Assembly: GCF_019112545.1 (NCBI RefSeq)
Contig: NW_025064918.1
Span: forward strand, 1 to 64,000
Source: Guyanagaster necrorhizus
Lineage: Eukaryota; Basidiomycota; Agaricomycetes; Agaricales; Physalacriaceae
Length of the DNA: 64,000 bases
Direction: 5' to 3'
A program made the position numbers and the translations under genes. Numbering within the stretch: position 1 is the stretch's first letter; the number at the start of each line of letters is the position of its first letter. Below are positions 33,601 through 44,793 of the stretch, in pieces. Below the pieces are notes generated by a model, which saw nothing but the letters and a program-made list of their open reading frames with translations, searched no databases and was not told where the DNA came from.

Positions 33601-35511
33601 TACTTATAGAAGGGTGGGACTTTCTGGTGTGATCCAGAGAATGAATGGAGAGAGTGATCATTAGTGATCAGACTTCCAGTGGGTTGGTCTAGTTTTCTAA
33701 TGATTCTTCCATTGATGACTGTAAACCTCTGTCTAGTGGCCTTAGGGTCATCTCTTTCAGTCTGACCACTGCATCCAGCTTTATCAGCAGGATTTGTCCT
33801 CCCATCAATCAGCTTCCTTTTAGCATCCAGAGATATTGGATCAAGTTCTCAGCTTGTAAGGTTTGTGGTTGCCAACTGCATATAGAGGCTGTACTGGCAG
33901 TTTAGATACTTGGTGTCTAATATATGGCCCACTTTGAGGAAATGGGTGGTGTGTTTGGCATTGGTCAGATGTTGAACTGAGATTGATAATCCAGAAGGTT
34001 GGCCAGAGAGAGGGTCTTTAGAATGAGCTTTGTTGTAGGGAAAAATGGCCTGCTCTGTGGCAGCATACTGTAAAATGTCAATTTTTTCAGCATCAGTGGC
34101 TACTAAATAGTTCTTTCCCAGTGGGGTCATACTCCACCCTACATCTTGGAAAATTTTTATAACTCTCTCCTGGTATATCCTTTTAAATTCTGTCTCTTGT
34201 TCTTGTGCAATTTCTTCTTCCAATAGTTCTTTGTCTTCTGGTTCATAAAACCTCTTAGGCCAGTCAAAAGGTGTCATATCCTGCTTGTCCTTCTTGCTGT
34301 CCCCTTTGGAGGAGTCATCAGGCAGATCAAAGATAGATGGCATCCAAGGCCTCATCATCATAGGTGAGCTGTCCTTGGATGCTGAGTCTGAGATCAGCAG
34401 GAGAAGCAAGTTCAGAGAGGAGTCCTTTGCTGGACTTGTCCCTGCCTTCCACTGCCTCCACTGCTACATGATACTCTTAGATCTAGTCAGTATTTTGCTC
34501 ATTGAGGAATACTCCAGCAACTCTGCCTTAGATGAGTCATCAGATGATTGACTCAAAGACATAGGTTGGAGCTGGGAGATGGATTCTGTAGGCAGATGAG
34601 AGCATCTCAGGAGTTTGAGGAAGAGAGAGTGACTCTGGTTCAGGCCAACTGGCCAGCAATCCTCACCAACTTGGCTTTCAGAAGAGACTTTGGAACCCAC
34701 TATGATACCTGTTTTGTTTATAGTGCTCCTGCCTTCATTGTTGTCACTCTTCTTCATATTGTTCTCATTGATAGGCTTCTTCAGCACTGTGCCAGGCCTC
34801 AGACTCAGACCAGGTCCTGGCAGACTGAGTTCCATAGCTTCTTTTAAAATCTATGTCAGTCTGATGACAGGTGGAACTATCTGGAAACCCTGTTCCTCAT
34901 GCTTGGTTCCAGCTATCTGAGTCACAGTTGCTGATGCAGGAGGCAAGGGTTGAGCTCCTTGGGCTCCTGATCTTGAGTGTCACATAGAGGTAGTTGTGGG
35001 CAGGAGTCACTCCAGAGGCATCAAGAGAGTATTGAGCATGGTTTCCAATTCTGTGCTCTGGAAGAGCAGTGGAAGAGATGAGAGATAGTTCTGCACCAAA
35101 GAAGTTGTCAGAGAGGTCCTTGTTCTCATGGTCTGGGACTAGAGGGAGGTTTGATGGGTTATGACAGAGGATGTGTTGGTAGTATTGTTGGTGATATTAG
35201 AGTTCTTCTTGTTTCACCAGAAGAATTTTCAGATTTGTGATTCTGAGAGTAGTTTCTGGTATGATTCCTTGCATGGGCTCATTGGTGGCTTGGGCAGGCT
35301 CAGGATGGAGATCATGGAGGGAGAGGATGAGCATGACATTTAGGGTTCAGCAGTAGACAGTTTGGAGGCCATGATAATACTTGATTATCCAAGCAGTGAC
35401 AGATTGATTTGCTCAGCAAAGATATACAATAATGAAAAGCCCAAGCAGAGTGCCAATAATGGTGCTCAAGAGCTTGAAAAAGTCAGAGGTGATGTCACGG
35501 GTTGATAGCAT
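33601..35511 (-). pseudogene. Element 1 ORF1 / Gag precursor region
   Basis: It starts at ATG 35511 (MLSTRDITSDFF), followed by the hydrophobic helix (KLLSTIIGTLLGLFIIVYLC) and a stop. The open part 33849-34409 (186 residues) holds FDWPKRFYEPEDKELLEEEI and KIDILQYAATEQAIFPYNK, matching elements A and 2. Intervening Ser/Pro-rich sequence is broken by many stops. Confidence 0.6.
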
Positions 35512-35557
35512 TTGGTTTCCTTCATCTCTAGTATGCATAAAAAAAAGAGAAGCAGGA

Positions 35558-35570
35558 AGCTTCAAGCTAA
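35558..35570 (-). promoter_or_regulatory. Primer-binding site of element 1 (self-priming type)
   Basis: Plus-strand agcttcaagctaa lies one base inside the 5' LTR. The LTR has tagcttgaagct at 35732-35743, a perfect 12-base reverse complement, at the probable RNA start. Confidence 0.6.
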
Positions 35571-35571
35571 C

Positions 35572-36021
35572 TGTTAGATCTAACTAGCATATGATCTGAA
35601 CATATGATACAATAGTATTGTATCATGTTCATACAGTCATGCTAGAGTTCACTTAATGTGTTATACCAGGCAGAGTGCTTCAAGGCCAGAGACAAGCTAG
35701 ATTTAAGAGAAGATAGTATGAGATAAACTTATAGCTTGAAGCTGGACTACTACAGTGAGAGCTATCCTACTTATATACTGTTCAACTTGTAATAAATATA
35801 ACTACTATCTATTATGCTGTTCTATGCTACAGTACTGATTCTGCCTGGTCATTGGAGGTGAAACAATAGAGAATTGTCTGTGGGCCAGATGACTGAATAC
35901 AATAGCATCTCATCTGTTGTGATTACCTAATCTTCCTATCCCATTTGAGAAAGTGCTCAAGATAAGATAAATGTTCTGATAAGATAAGAAAAGAAAAAGA
36001 ATATAGAGAAAAATCATAACA
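35572..36021 (-). repeat. 5' LTR of element 1
   Basis: 450 bp, the near-identical pair of 3098-3547, followed by the GTAAG duplication. Confidence 0.9.
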
Positions 36022-36842
36022 GTAAGACAGAATATCCAGACATTCAGCTAGAGAACATAACAATTGTGGCTGACTCCAGACATGAGAGATATCTCCAAGG
36101 GCCTGAAACTGGTTCTGGAGATAGCAGAATAAACCTGAGAAGATAAGAAAGCAAAGAGACCTGTGGATAGACTCACTAACAGAGCTAACCAATGTTAGGT
36201 TGCATAGAAACAGAGGGTACAGTCTCAACCCAGAACAGAATACATGCATCAGATAGTGACACACATGGGAATAACTCATAAGGGACTCCAGAATAGAGTC
36301 CCATGCATTGAAACTACTATATTAGATTTCTCTTAGTAAGTACAGTAGTAGTCTATTTAAATATCGCACTGTAAAAGTAATAGACAAGTTTCTGACCCCC
36401 ACAGTTGCAGTGTATTGAGCATGAAGACCTTGTGCTCTAGCTCTGAGTTTGAGTTTGTAATATTGGGCAAGAGAATAGACCACTTATTGAGATTATTAAG
36501 AGAGATCTGAGTATCATATGAGGCACAAAGGCTTATGAGGGACTCTAGTCCAATTTGATAAGAGGTTTAGAATTGTGCTCTAATCTGAGAATAAGAGAGC
36601 AGTGTCTGAAGAGCACTATTTTGAGTTTTTGAGGTATTTGTGATGTGAGGCACTACAGGCAGTAGAGGTTTGATCCCTTTGGCTTGATTAATGCTTGCTT
36701 TGCAGTTATTTCTGCAGGTTGGCAAAGGTTTAAACTCTTTGGATCTGTGGATGGTGTTTTTCTGTGTTTTTGTGTCTCTGAATCACATAGGTTCAAATCC
36801 TGTGGGTTTACAATTTGTTTGAAAACTTGTGTGCAGAGGTTT
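36022..36842 (+). repeat. S1, right part, truncated by element 4
   Basis: It continues the S repeat after element 1 and aligns with S2 from about 40600 to 41315. It contains three B-box-like words: ggtttgatccc (36667), ggtttaaactc (36727) and ggttcaaatcc (36790). It is cut at 36842 by the 3' LTR of element 4, and the rest of S1 was not found. Confidence 0.7.
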
Positions 36843-37302
36843 TGTTAGATCCAAGTTGCACATGACTATAAACACATGATAAACTGACATCACTTTGCAC
36901 TTTGAGTGGAATATCAGAGTTCACTTATTGTGAATATTAGTCATTATGCATCAAGGCCTTAGAATTGGCTCAAGGATGAAATGGTATGAAGATAAACTTT
37001 AGCTTGAAGCTGAGGATTACCAGTGAGAGCAAGCTATCTTAAATACTGTATATCTCAAGTCTAATTATACTACTTCCTATTGTATGTTTCTGAGTTCTTT
37101 GTGCCCATTGTTCTTAGGCATCACTACTATACACAAAAGGTTTGTTGTGCATTGTCAGGCAATGCTGTTGCATTGAAAGACAATGACTGACTTGGCTGTT
37201 GTGATGACTAAGCCTTGTCCCACAGTCTCAAGCACTGATCTAAGTGCTCTGACTAAGCATGGATAGAGATTAAAGAGGAGTCAAAGAGGAAAAATTGTAA
37301 CA
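36843..37302 (-). repeat. 3' LTR of element 4
   Basis: 460 bp, TGTTAGA to TGTAACA. The polypurine side follows (ttaccccctctttaagacc). The left flank is ggttt; no partner was found. Confidence 0.85.
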
Positions 37303-37329
37303 TTACCCCCTCTTTAAGACCATCATTCT

Positions 37330-38960
37330 GATGGTTTAATTTAGAGATAATTCATAGTCATATATGGCATCTGCAGCATTCATTCATTTCTCATTCACTC
37401 ACTGGTTAGATTCTGGTCCATAGCCTTTCCAGCTGACCAGATAGTCCACTGTTGTGGTTATTTCCCTGCCTTTTGCTTTGATTTTATATAGTTTGTGATT
37501 TAAGATCTGGTTGATTTTATAATGTTCCTCATTGTCAATCAGGTCTGGTGGCAGCAGTGATGGTTGTTTCTGGTTCAGGAATGTGGGCATGATATAGGAG
37601 TGCAATAACATCTCATTGAAGACATTATGAACCTTCCAATATTCTGGCAGATGCAGTCTATAGGTGGCAGTCCCTATCTTTGCTTGAATGGAGAAGGGGC
37701 CTGCCCACTTGTCAGCTAACTTCTGTTTGGGTCATAGGAGATGAAGGTTAGATGTGTCTAGCCAGACCTTATCATTGATATTATAGGTGTGGGCTGGGTG
37801 TCAGTGTTTGTCATAGTGTTTTTTCATGGTTGCAGCTGCCTTTTTGAGGGCAGCATGTGTCTCTTTATGGATGTTCACCATGGTGGTGGCAAAGTTGGCA
37901 GATGTGGAAGTGGAGGTATGGGATCAGGTTGCTAGTGCAACATTTGGATGTCATCCATAGTTGACAAAGAATGAGGTTTTTCCTGTGGCTGAATGCATGC
38001 AATTGTTGTATTAGAACACAGTGAGCACAAGCCATTCAACCTAGTCATCTTGTCTGTAGTTGATAAAGAGTCATAGGTACTTTTTGACCTCCTGATTCAC
38101 CTGCTCTGTTTGTCTATCTGTCTGTGGGTGGTAGGCAGTGGAGGCATTTTGTTTGATATTGAGAAGTCTATAAAGGTCATCTAGGAACTTAGAGACAAAT
38201 TGTGGTCCCTGGTCCAAGATGACCATCTGGGGCATGCCATACTTGGCATAGACTTCATTGTGCAAGATTTTTGCCCATCCCTCTAATGTAAGTTCTGTGG
38301 AACAGGTGATTGGAATGATTGTCTTCAAGAAGTGATCTACTATGATGATTATGGCATTATAGCCATTGCATTTGGAGAGTCCAGTTATCATGTTGACTGA
38401 AATATGTGTCCAAGGCATTTGAAGGATCTCATTGGGATGGAGTGGTATGGCCCTGGCTTGTGTGGTGGCTTTTTCCTGCTGGCAGGTTTCACAGCCCTTG
38501 ATATAGTGTTTGATGTCTTGCTCCATTTTTGGCCACCAGTATTTGTGCAATACAAGTTTCCTGGTCTTAGTGATTCTCAGATATCTCTGAGTTGCATAAT
38601 CATGGCATATGGTGATGATTTCTCCACACAGTGTTTGATTCCTGGGGATATAGATCTGCCCATCATAATAGATCATTCTGTCCTCCTTCATCATCTCTTA
38701 TTCATGATTCAGGGACAGGGCCATGTGCTGGTCCCATTTACTGGTGTCACAGATTGCACTCTTGATCTGCTCATGGATCTCTTCTTCCATTGGCATTATC
38801 ATAGTGCAGAAATGTTCTGGCCATAATAATGTTACTCCTTTATTGTCATGCTCTCCCTGGTTATGATCCAATCTCCTGCTAAAGAGGTCTGCCTTCTTGT
38901 TGGCTATCCCTACCTTGTGATGTAACATATATGAATATTGGCTCAATTCCATGACCCAGC
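37330..38960 (-). pseudogene. Element 4 integrase, chromodomain and end of RNase H
   Basis: 38071-38694 (207 residues) has the zinc finger (CHDYATQRYLR, second His lost; GCETCQQ) and core. The first catalytic Asp is Asn (ISVNMITG, codons gtc aac, explained by CpG decay of gtc gac). VILDQGPQF keeps the second Asp and TDRQTEQ the Glu. 37399-37611 leads into the chromodomain (TTTVDYLVSWKGYGPESNQ). 38698-38952 is the RNase H tail (YMLHHKVGIANKKADLFSR). Confidence 0.75.
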
Positions 38961-39975
38961 AAGCTTGTCAGCAGTTAAGCTTCTGGGGCTGCCAGAAGTA
39001 TCAGAGGTTCTGGTGATCAGTCCAGATCTCAAATGTCTGAACTGCCCCAATGAGGTAGTATTGCCATTCCTCAAGGGTGACCATGATCACCAGCAGCTCC
39101 TTGTCATATATCTCATAGTTGCACTTGGTGACTGTTAAGGCTTTGGAAAGGAAAGCCACTGGCCACCATTTCCCACCTTGCTCCTATGACAGTATAACAC
39201 TGATTGCCCCCTTGCTGGAGTCTGCTTCCACACAGAATCTGCTGTCCTGATCTGAGATGGCTAATATGATGTCCTCAGCTAGTCATCACTTCAGATTGTT
39301 GAAGGCTGTTTGTTGTGACAATCTTCATACCCAGAGAGAGTTGCCAGTTAGTTGTGTCATCAGCCAAATGATCTTGCTGTAGTCTTTGATGAACCAGCAG
39401 TAGAAGTTGATGAATCCAAGAAACGATTGTAGTTTCTTCTTCTTAGCTGGTTTGAGTCACTCTGTTACTCCTGCTACTTTAACTGAGTCCATCTGAATAC
39501 TTTCCTCACTGATGATGACTCCAAAGTATTTGGTTTTGAGCACCTTAAATTCGCATTTTTTTGCTTTGAGGAACAACTTGTGTTTCCTCATTAGTGCAAG
39601 TACATGGCAGACTAGCTGCTGATGTTTCTCCTTTGTTTTGGACATGATTAGGATGTCATCCAAATAGATGGTGACCTTTCCAGTGGCGATGAGATTCTTG
39701 AATATGTTATTCATCATCCACTGGAAAGTTGCAGGAGAGTTGGTTAATCTGAAGAACATGACTATGGGTTCAAATAGCCTCTGGTTGGTCTGGAAAGTGG
39801 CCTTCCATTCATCCCCTTCCTTGATTCAGACATTGTTATACTCCCACCAAACATCAAGCTTGGTATAGTATCTGGCCCCTCATAGTTTGTCCATCAATTC
39901 TGAGATTAAGGGGAGCAGATAGCAATTCTTGATTATCATCTCATTAAGCTTCTGATAATCTTGTACTGGTCAGTG
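38961..39975 (-). pseudogene. Element 4 reverse transcriptase, truncated
   Basis: 39457-39759 holds the palm with an intact YLDD box (TIYLDDILIMSKTKEKHQ; codons ttg gat gac contain no CpG at the Asp codon). The frame toward 39975 covers the fingers and stops at the QDY motif, and the RT N-terminal segment is absent. RNase H core traces lie at 39000-39450. Confidence 0.75.
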
Positions 39976-41773
39976 TGACATGCCCTCTCCATGTTCAGGC
40001 ATGTAAAATTGCAGAAATTGAGAATACATGGACTGCATTTCAGTCCAGTAAGTATGTAACTGAGAATAGAGTAAGAGCACACAGAAACCTAGCCATCATA
40101 AGGCTAAACTGAAGTAACAAGGAGCAGAGTGCATGACCTAGTAGCAGACAAATAACAGAGGGATTAGACTGCATGTGAGATCCTAGCACTTGGCTCTAAA
40201 TGTGCCAATACTATTACAAGAGGGCATGCTAAAAATAAAAAGAATATGATTGAAATATGATCAGCAATCCTGATCACACAGATCAATGATTCACTGATAG
40301 AACATGCTTTAGAACAGAGAGCTGAGACCCAAAGAAAGGTATCTGATTAACTGGGTGCTGAATGGAGAAATAAAATGATGGCAACAAAGGAATAGATTGA
40401 GAAATACTACCCTCAGAGATAAATAGCACATGTACTGCTCAGATACTTGCATGCATACTTACAGTGCCTTAGCATGCTTAGCACAGCAAGGGACTCCACA
40501 TCATACTGAGGTATGATATATATCATATTAGGTAAGTTAATTAGTGCATGTCAGGCCAGAAATGGTACAATTTGTGAGCCAGAGGGAATGTTGAGATACT
40601 GGAAAAGAGAACATAACTATTGTGGCTGACTCCAGACATGGGAGATAACCCCAGAGATCTGGAACAGTTTACCACTGTCAGGAATGTGTCACCAGGGAAA
40701 TAAGAAAGCAAGCAGACCTGGCTAGGCCAGCGAGCCAAGGTCAGCTAGTGAGGAGACATTGTGCAGTCCTGGCCTGGAAGTAAATAAGCACAGCAACTGT
40801 GATATGCATGCAAATACTACCTGCAAGATCCAGCATGGAGTCCCATGCTTTGAAGATACCATAGTGGGATTGTATTAGTAAGTACCATAGTAGAGTATTT
40901 AAATACTGCATTGTATGAGTAGAATACAAGTTTCCAACCTCCACAGTTGTGGTGTATTGGGCACAGAAAGCCTTGCACTCTAGCTCTGGGTTTGTGTTTG
41001 TAACTTTGAGCAAGAGAATAAACATATTATTGAACATCTTAGAGAGAGCTGTGAGAACTAAGCAAGGCATTGAAGCTCATGAAGGACTTGAGCCTAATTT
41101 GATAAGAGGTTTTGGATTGCACTCTAACCTGAGAATAAGAGAATGGTGTCTGAAGGGCATCATCTTGAGTTTTTGAGGTATTTGTGATGCACAGTGCTAC
41201 AGGTGGCAGAGGTTCAAACCCTTTGGTCTGTCAGATAGTGTTTTATTGTGTTTTGTGTCTCTGGATTGCATAGGTTTGAATCCTGTGGATCTACAATCGG
41301 TTTGGAAACTTGTGAACAGAGATCTGTGCTCTTTAGCACTGGTGAACATGTTTGTGATTGGTTTTTGCTTAGAGCACAAAGCTTTGAGTTGTGTATTGTG
41401 CATGCTAGGGATTTTGAGGTAATCAGAGCTGTGCTTAGAATCTTTTGAGGGTTTTGTGGGAGTGTTTCAATATATTGTATTGAGCTGCAGCACCCCTTTG
41501 CCTTGAGGCCCAGCAACACCTGTTGTCACCTCTTGTTTTGATAAAACAAAAGCTTTGAGACTTAGAGAGACCTTGGACTGTTGTAAGTATGCTATTACTG
41601 TTCACACACTGTGATCTCATTGAAGAGGACAATTATATTTGTTGATTACTACTTTTATTGCATTATAATTCCCCCATGAACTAAGAGTTTTGTGTGTGTG
41701 TTAGTGTGAGTATGGGCAGTGGATAATGCTCTGCTGTACCCATTTTCACATTGCACATACACAAATCCTCTTT
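39976..41773 (+). repeat. S2, full-length S-family repeat
   Basis: 1798 bp from tgacatgccctctcc to aaatcctcttt. It aligns throughout with inverted S3 and ends like S0. A TATA-like tatttaaatactgc lies near 40898. B-box-like words are at 41211-41221 and 41273-41283; one of the three units seen in S1 and S3 is missing. No long ORF. The flanks (cagtg and aacag) do not match, and they belong to different Ty3 elements. Confidence 0.75.
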
Positions 41774-42470
41774 AACAGAGTCCTGGTTGAATTTGCATTT
41801 GAAACCTTTGCAGTAAAGTCCATTAGCTCTAAGCCTGCATAGGACCTCATGAACATGTTTCTGGTGATCTTTTGGGTTGTCAGAATATATGAGGATGTCA
41901 TTAAGATAGACTACTACTGATATGTTGAGCATGTCAGAGAATATATCATTCACAAATCATTGGAATACTGCTGGAGCATTTGTGAGGCCAAAAGGCATGG
42001 CATGCCATTCCAAGGAGCTGTAACAGGTCTGGAAGGCTGTTTTCCATTCATCTTCTTTAGCTATGTGAATGAGATAGTAGGCATGTTGAAGGTCAAGCTT
42101 AGTGTAGATGTGCACAGAGCAGGCAGAGTCAAGGAGGTCAGAAATGAGAGAGAGAGGGTAGTGATCCTTCTTGGAGATTTTGTTTAGGCTGCAGTAGTCA
42201 ACACAGAGTTGGAGTTCACCAGTCTTCTTCTTGACAAATAGGACCAGAGCTCCATGCAGAGAGCAGGACAGAGTAATAAACCCATTGCACAGATTATCAT
42301 CAATAAACTCTTATAGGACCTTGAGTTCAGGTTCTGAGAGAGAATAAATGGGTCTAAGCAGTGGAGATGTTTCTTCCTCAAGATTGATTTTGAGGTTGTA
42401 TGGCCTGTGTTTGGGTAGCTTTTCAGAGAGGGTATTGCTGAAGACATCTGCAAAATCATGATACTCTACT
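41774..42470 (-). pseudogene. Element B reverse transcriptase, N-terminal part
   Basis: The reading runs LPKHRPYNLKINLEEETSPL, then ALVLFVKKKTGELQLCVDYC, YPLSLISDLLDS, WHAMPFGLTNAPAVFQ and VVVYLNDILIYSDNPKDHQK. The second catalytic box is YLND, not YLDD. It ends at CKFNQDSVKE, where S2 begins. One stop lies between fingers and lead-in. Confidence 0.8.
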
Positions 42471-43200
42471 GGCACTGATGAAAGATCTGCCAGTTTCATG
42501 AATGCAGCTTTGGCTCCAATATTAGGCAAGGAAGGCTGCAGTGTGAACTGCTGAACACCTTCTTCTATACTGGCTTGGACAAATGTGGCAGCAGATATGA
42601 TGGAGATCTTTGGGTGTGCTTTTGTAGTAAAAGACTCTGAGGGAGGATAGGAATAGATGGGTTCATACAGGAATGGAGTCTGCCAGCTATCTGAGGTGGA
42701 TTTGGGATGGAGTGAAGCTCCAGAAGTTTGACTGATGGAGTCCAGTGGACATGGAAGTCCTGAAATTGAGCTGGAAGGCTTGGAGAGGGGTGGACTGTTG
42801 TCCTGTGGGTATGGAAGTCCCTGGGATGCCATGGAGGCCATGGAATTAGTTGGAGTGAGATCCTGGTAGCTTGAGCAGAAAGTGATATTGTTCTCAGTCC
42901 AGTCAATCAGTGGATTGTAGCAGGAGAGCCAGTTGTATCCTAGGACAAGATTGCAAGATAAATCCAGAGGAGTGACATAGAAGTTGATGGGGAAGATGTC
43001 TCTGGATGGGAAATGAATGGGGATGGTTGTGATTTGGGATATACAGCTCCTGATAGAGCTATCAAACAATCAAAGTTGCATGCTAGGGATGGTTTTAATG
43101 AGGATTTCATTGGCAGCTACATACTTAGTGTCAACAAAGCAGTGGCTAGAACCAGAATCAATAAGGGCAAGAAAGCACAGAATGATACAAGTTTGGGAAC
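42471..43200 (-). pseudogene. Element B protease region
   Basis: The active site lies near 43120-43160 as DSGSSHCFVDTKYVAANEI. The open frame 42311-43069 (252 residues) continues with VTPLDLSCNLVLGYNWLSCY, the LG.(D/N)WL protease signature, then a Ser/Pro linker leading into RT. Confidence 0.75.
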
Positions 43201-43329
43201 TGTCAGATTCCATAGTAGTCAGTAATTCTGCTGAAAGGAGAATGTGGAAGGAGTGATTGAAAAGGGATGTTGCATTGAGGGTGATGATCTCTGGTGTGCA
43301 AATAGAGTCAATGCAACCCTGAACTCACA

Positions 43330-44793
43330 TAGAGGGAACAGGGTTGCTTCCTAGTTTTTCAACTCCATAGGAGCTGGCTCCACAGGAGCAGTGTTGAATT
43401 CAGCTGCATGACTCTTGGCAGAGGCTGCTGCCTTCTGCTTGTTGCAGTCCTTAGTCTTGTGTTTGGCTCCACAGAACATGCACAGGTTGTTTTGGTGCTA
43501 GCAGTCTTTTTCTTTCTGAGTAAGATGGCCATCTTTGCTTAGCTTGTCAGCATAGGGCTTAGGGATGGTAGATTTCAGTGTGGAGCTGGAGTCTGAGGAA
43601 GAAGTGTTGGACCCCTTGGATTTGGGGTTGGGGGATTGGTTGGAGGATTTATTGTCCTGGTTTTCACAGGCAATTTTGGTCTTCTGGATCCAGTAGTGAG
43701 CATCCAGTTCTTGGGCAAGGAAGCACATATCATGAAGGTTGTTTGGCTTCCCATAGTGTGCCATGTCATTCTTGATATGGGTGCAGAGGCCATGGTAAAA
43801 GGCATGGCAGAGGGAGTTATCTCCATACCCAATTTGTGAGGTGTACTGGTTGAATTGGACCATATACTTCATGATCCAATCTCCATTGCACATCCAAAGG
43901 TGTTTTAATGCATCTTTGGCATCTCTGATAGCATTAAAAGGGCTGAAGTTGCTATGAAGCTCATCTAAGAAAGCTGCATAGGAGAATTGCCAGGCTGGTA
44001 GATTCTGTGGATTGGCATTAAGAATGTCTGGTTTGAACCAGTTAAGCACAGTGTCAGCCAGGAATGAAATGACATAGTTAACCTTGTTAGCATCTGTTGC
44101 AAATGCAGTAGATCTGTTGTTGAAGTTCAACTGAAGAGAGACAATGAAAGCCTTCAGTTTGTGAGATTCAGAGCCATCAAATGGTTCTGGTTTCTTGACT
44201 TTGGTATGGATAGTGGCAGGTTTAGGGTTGTTGAGGGAAGCAGAGACTCCTCATAATAGGTTCATGAATTCTAGGAACATGTTCTGCTGGTTTGGATTGT
44301 TGCTTCCTGTGGGGCTGTCAGAGCAGCCTAGGCTATTGGAACCACCTGGTCTTCCTGGTCCTCCTGGAAAAGGGTTTGGTGGATTACCATCTGGTTCCCA
44401 TTGGATGGGAGTATGAGTAGGAGTGTCTTCACCTCTGCCCTCTGAGTCTGGGCTGTCTGAATTCCCATGCAAGTTGCTCAGGGATAAGGAGTCTATTGGA
44501 GGGTTGGTTTGGGCACCATATATCAGGCTGGCCCATCAGGCCCCATTGGTTGAGATGCTGGTGGCATCAAAAGAGTTAGGGGAATCATCATAATTAGATT
44601 GGCAGGCAGTGAAGCTAGAGTGATTGTAGGTTTCTCTATGGGAAGGTTGTCCTCCACTGGAGGCTGATCCAAAAAGGCCTGGTTATTCCTTTGAGGCAGA
44701 GGCTGGAATGTCTTCCATGGAAAACATGTTTGGATGGATAGGCTGGGTTTGTTCAGGATCAGTTTCTGTGGGTTGGATAAATGTGGTGGACAT
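43330..44793 (-). pseudogene. Element B Gag
   Basis: The initiator is probably ATG near 44793 (MSTTFIQPTETDPEQTQ), followed by a Pro/Gly-rich segment (44251-44472), then the Gag core 43498-44130 (VNYVISFLADTVLNWFKPDI, AFYHGLCTHIKNDMAHYG). The C-terminal Ser-rich linker ends at LSKDGHLTQKEKDC, followed by a stop and a knuckle-like Cys-rich reading (NNLCMFCGAKHKTKDC-type). Confidence 0.75.

Larger units (their letters stand above)
3098..36021 (-). mobile_element. Chromovirus element 1 (Ty3/gypsy), interrupted by nested insertions
   Basis: Two 450-bp LTRs, 3098-3547 and 35572-36021, are almost identical and flanked by a perfect 5-bp duplication, GTAAG (3093-3097 and 36022-36026). The minus-strand internal order is ORF1, Gag, protease, RT, RNase H, integrase, chromodomain. 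The body is broken by element 2 (7620-30927), a solo LTR (4223-4726) and an unclassified 1.36-kb insert (about 4908-6265). Without insertions it is about 7.8 kb. Many in-frame stops make it non-autonomous now. Confidence 0.9.
36843..39975 (-). mobile_element. Chromovirus element 4, 5'-truncated
   Basis: A 3' LTR (36843-37302) is followed on the minus strand by chromodomain, integrase, RNase H and most of RT. It ends abruptly at 39975 inside the RT fingers (reading PVQDYQKL), where S2 begins. Gag, protease, ORF1 and 5' LTR are missing. The DNA on the far side of S2 belongs to a different Ty3 lineage, so a simple insertion does not explain the break. Confidence 0.8.
41774..44793 (-). mobile_element. 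Ty3/gypsy element B, a second lineage, truncated in RT
   Basis: The minus-strand order is Gag, protease, RT, cut at 41773 by S2 shortly after the YLDD region. The Gag and protease sequences differ clearly from the chromovirus family of elements A and 1-4, so this is a separate Ty3 clade. RNase H, integrase and 3' LTR are missing, and the 5' LTR could not be delimited. Confidence 0.8.

Noticed and set aside
36661..36805. tRNA gene(s) suggested by T-arm-like words in S1
   Set aside because: No acceptor stem, D-arm or anticodon arm could be paired around them; reported as B-box-like repeats instead.
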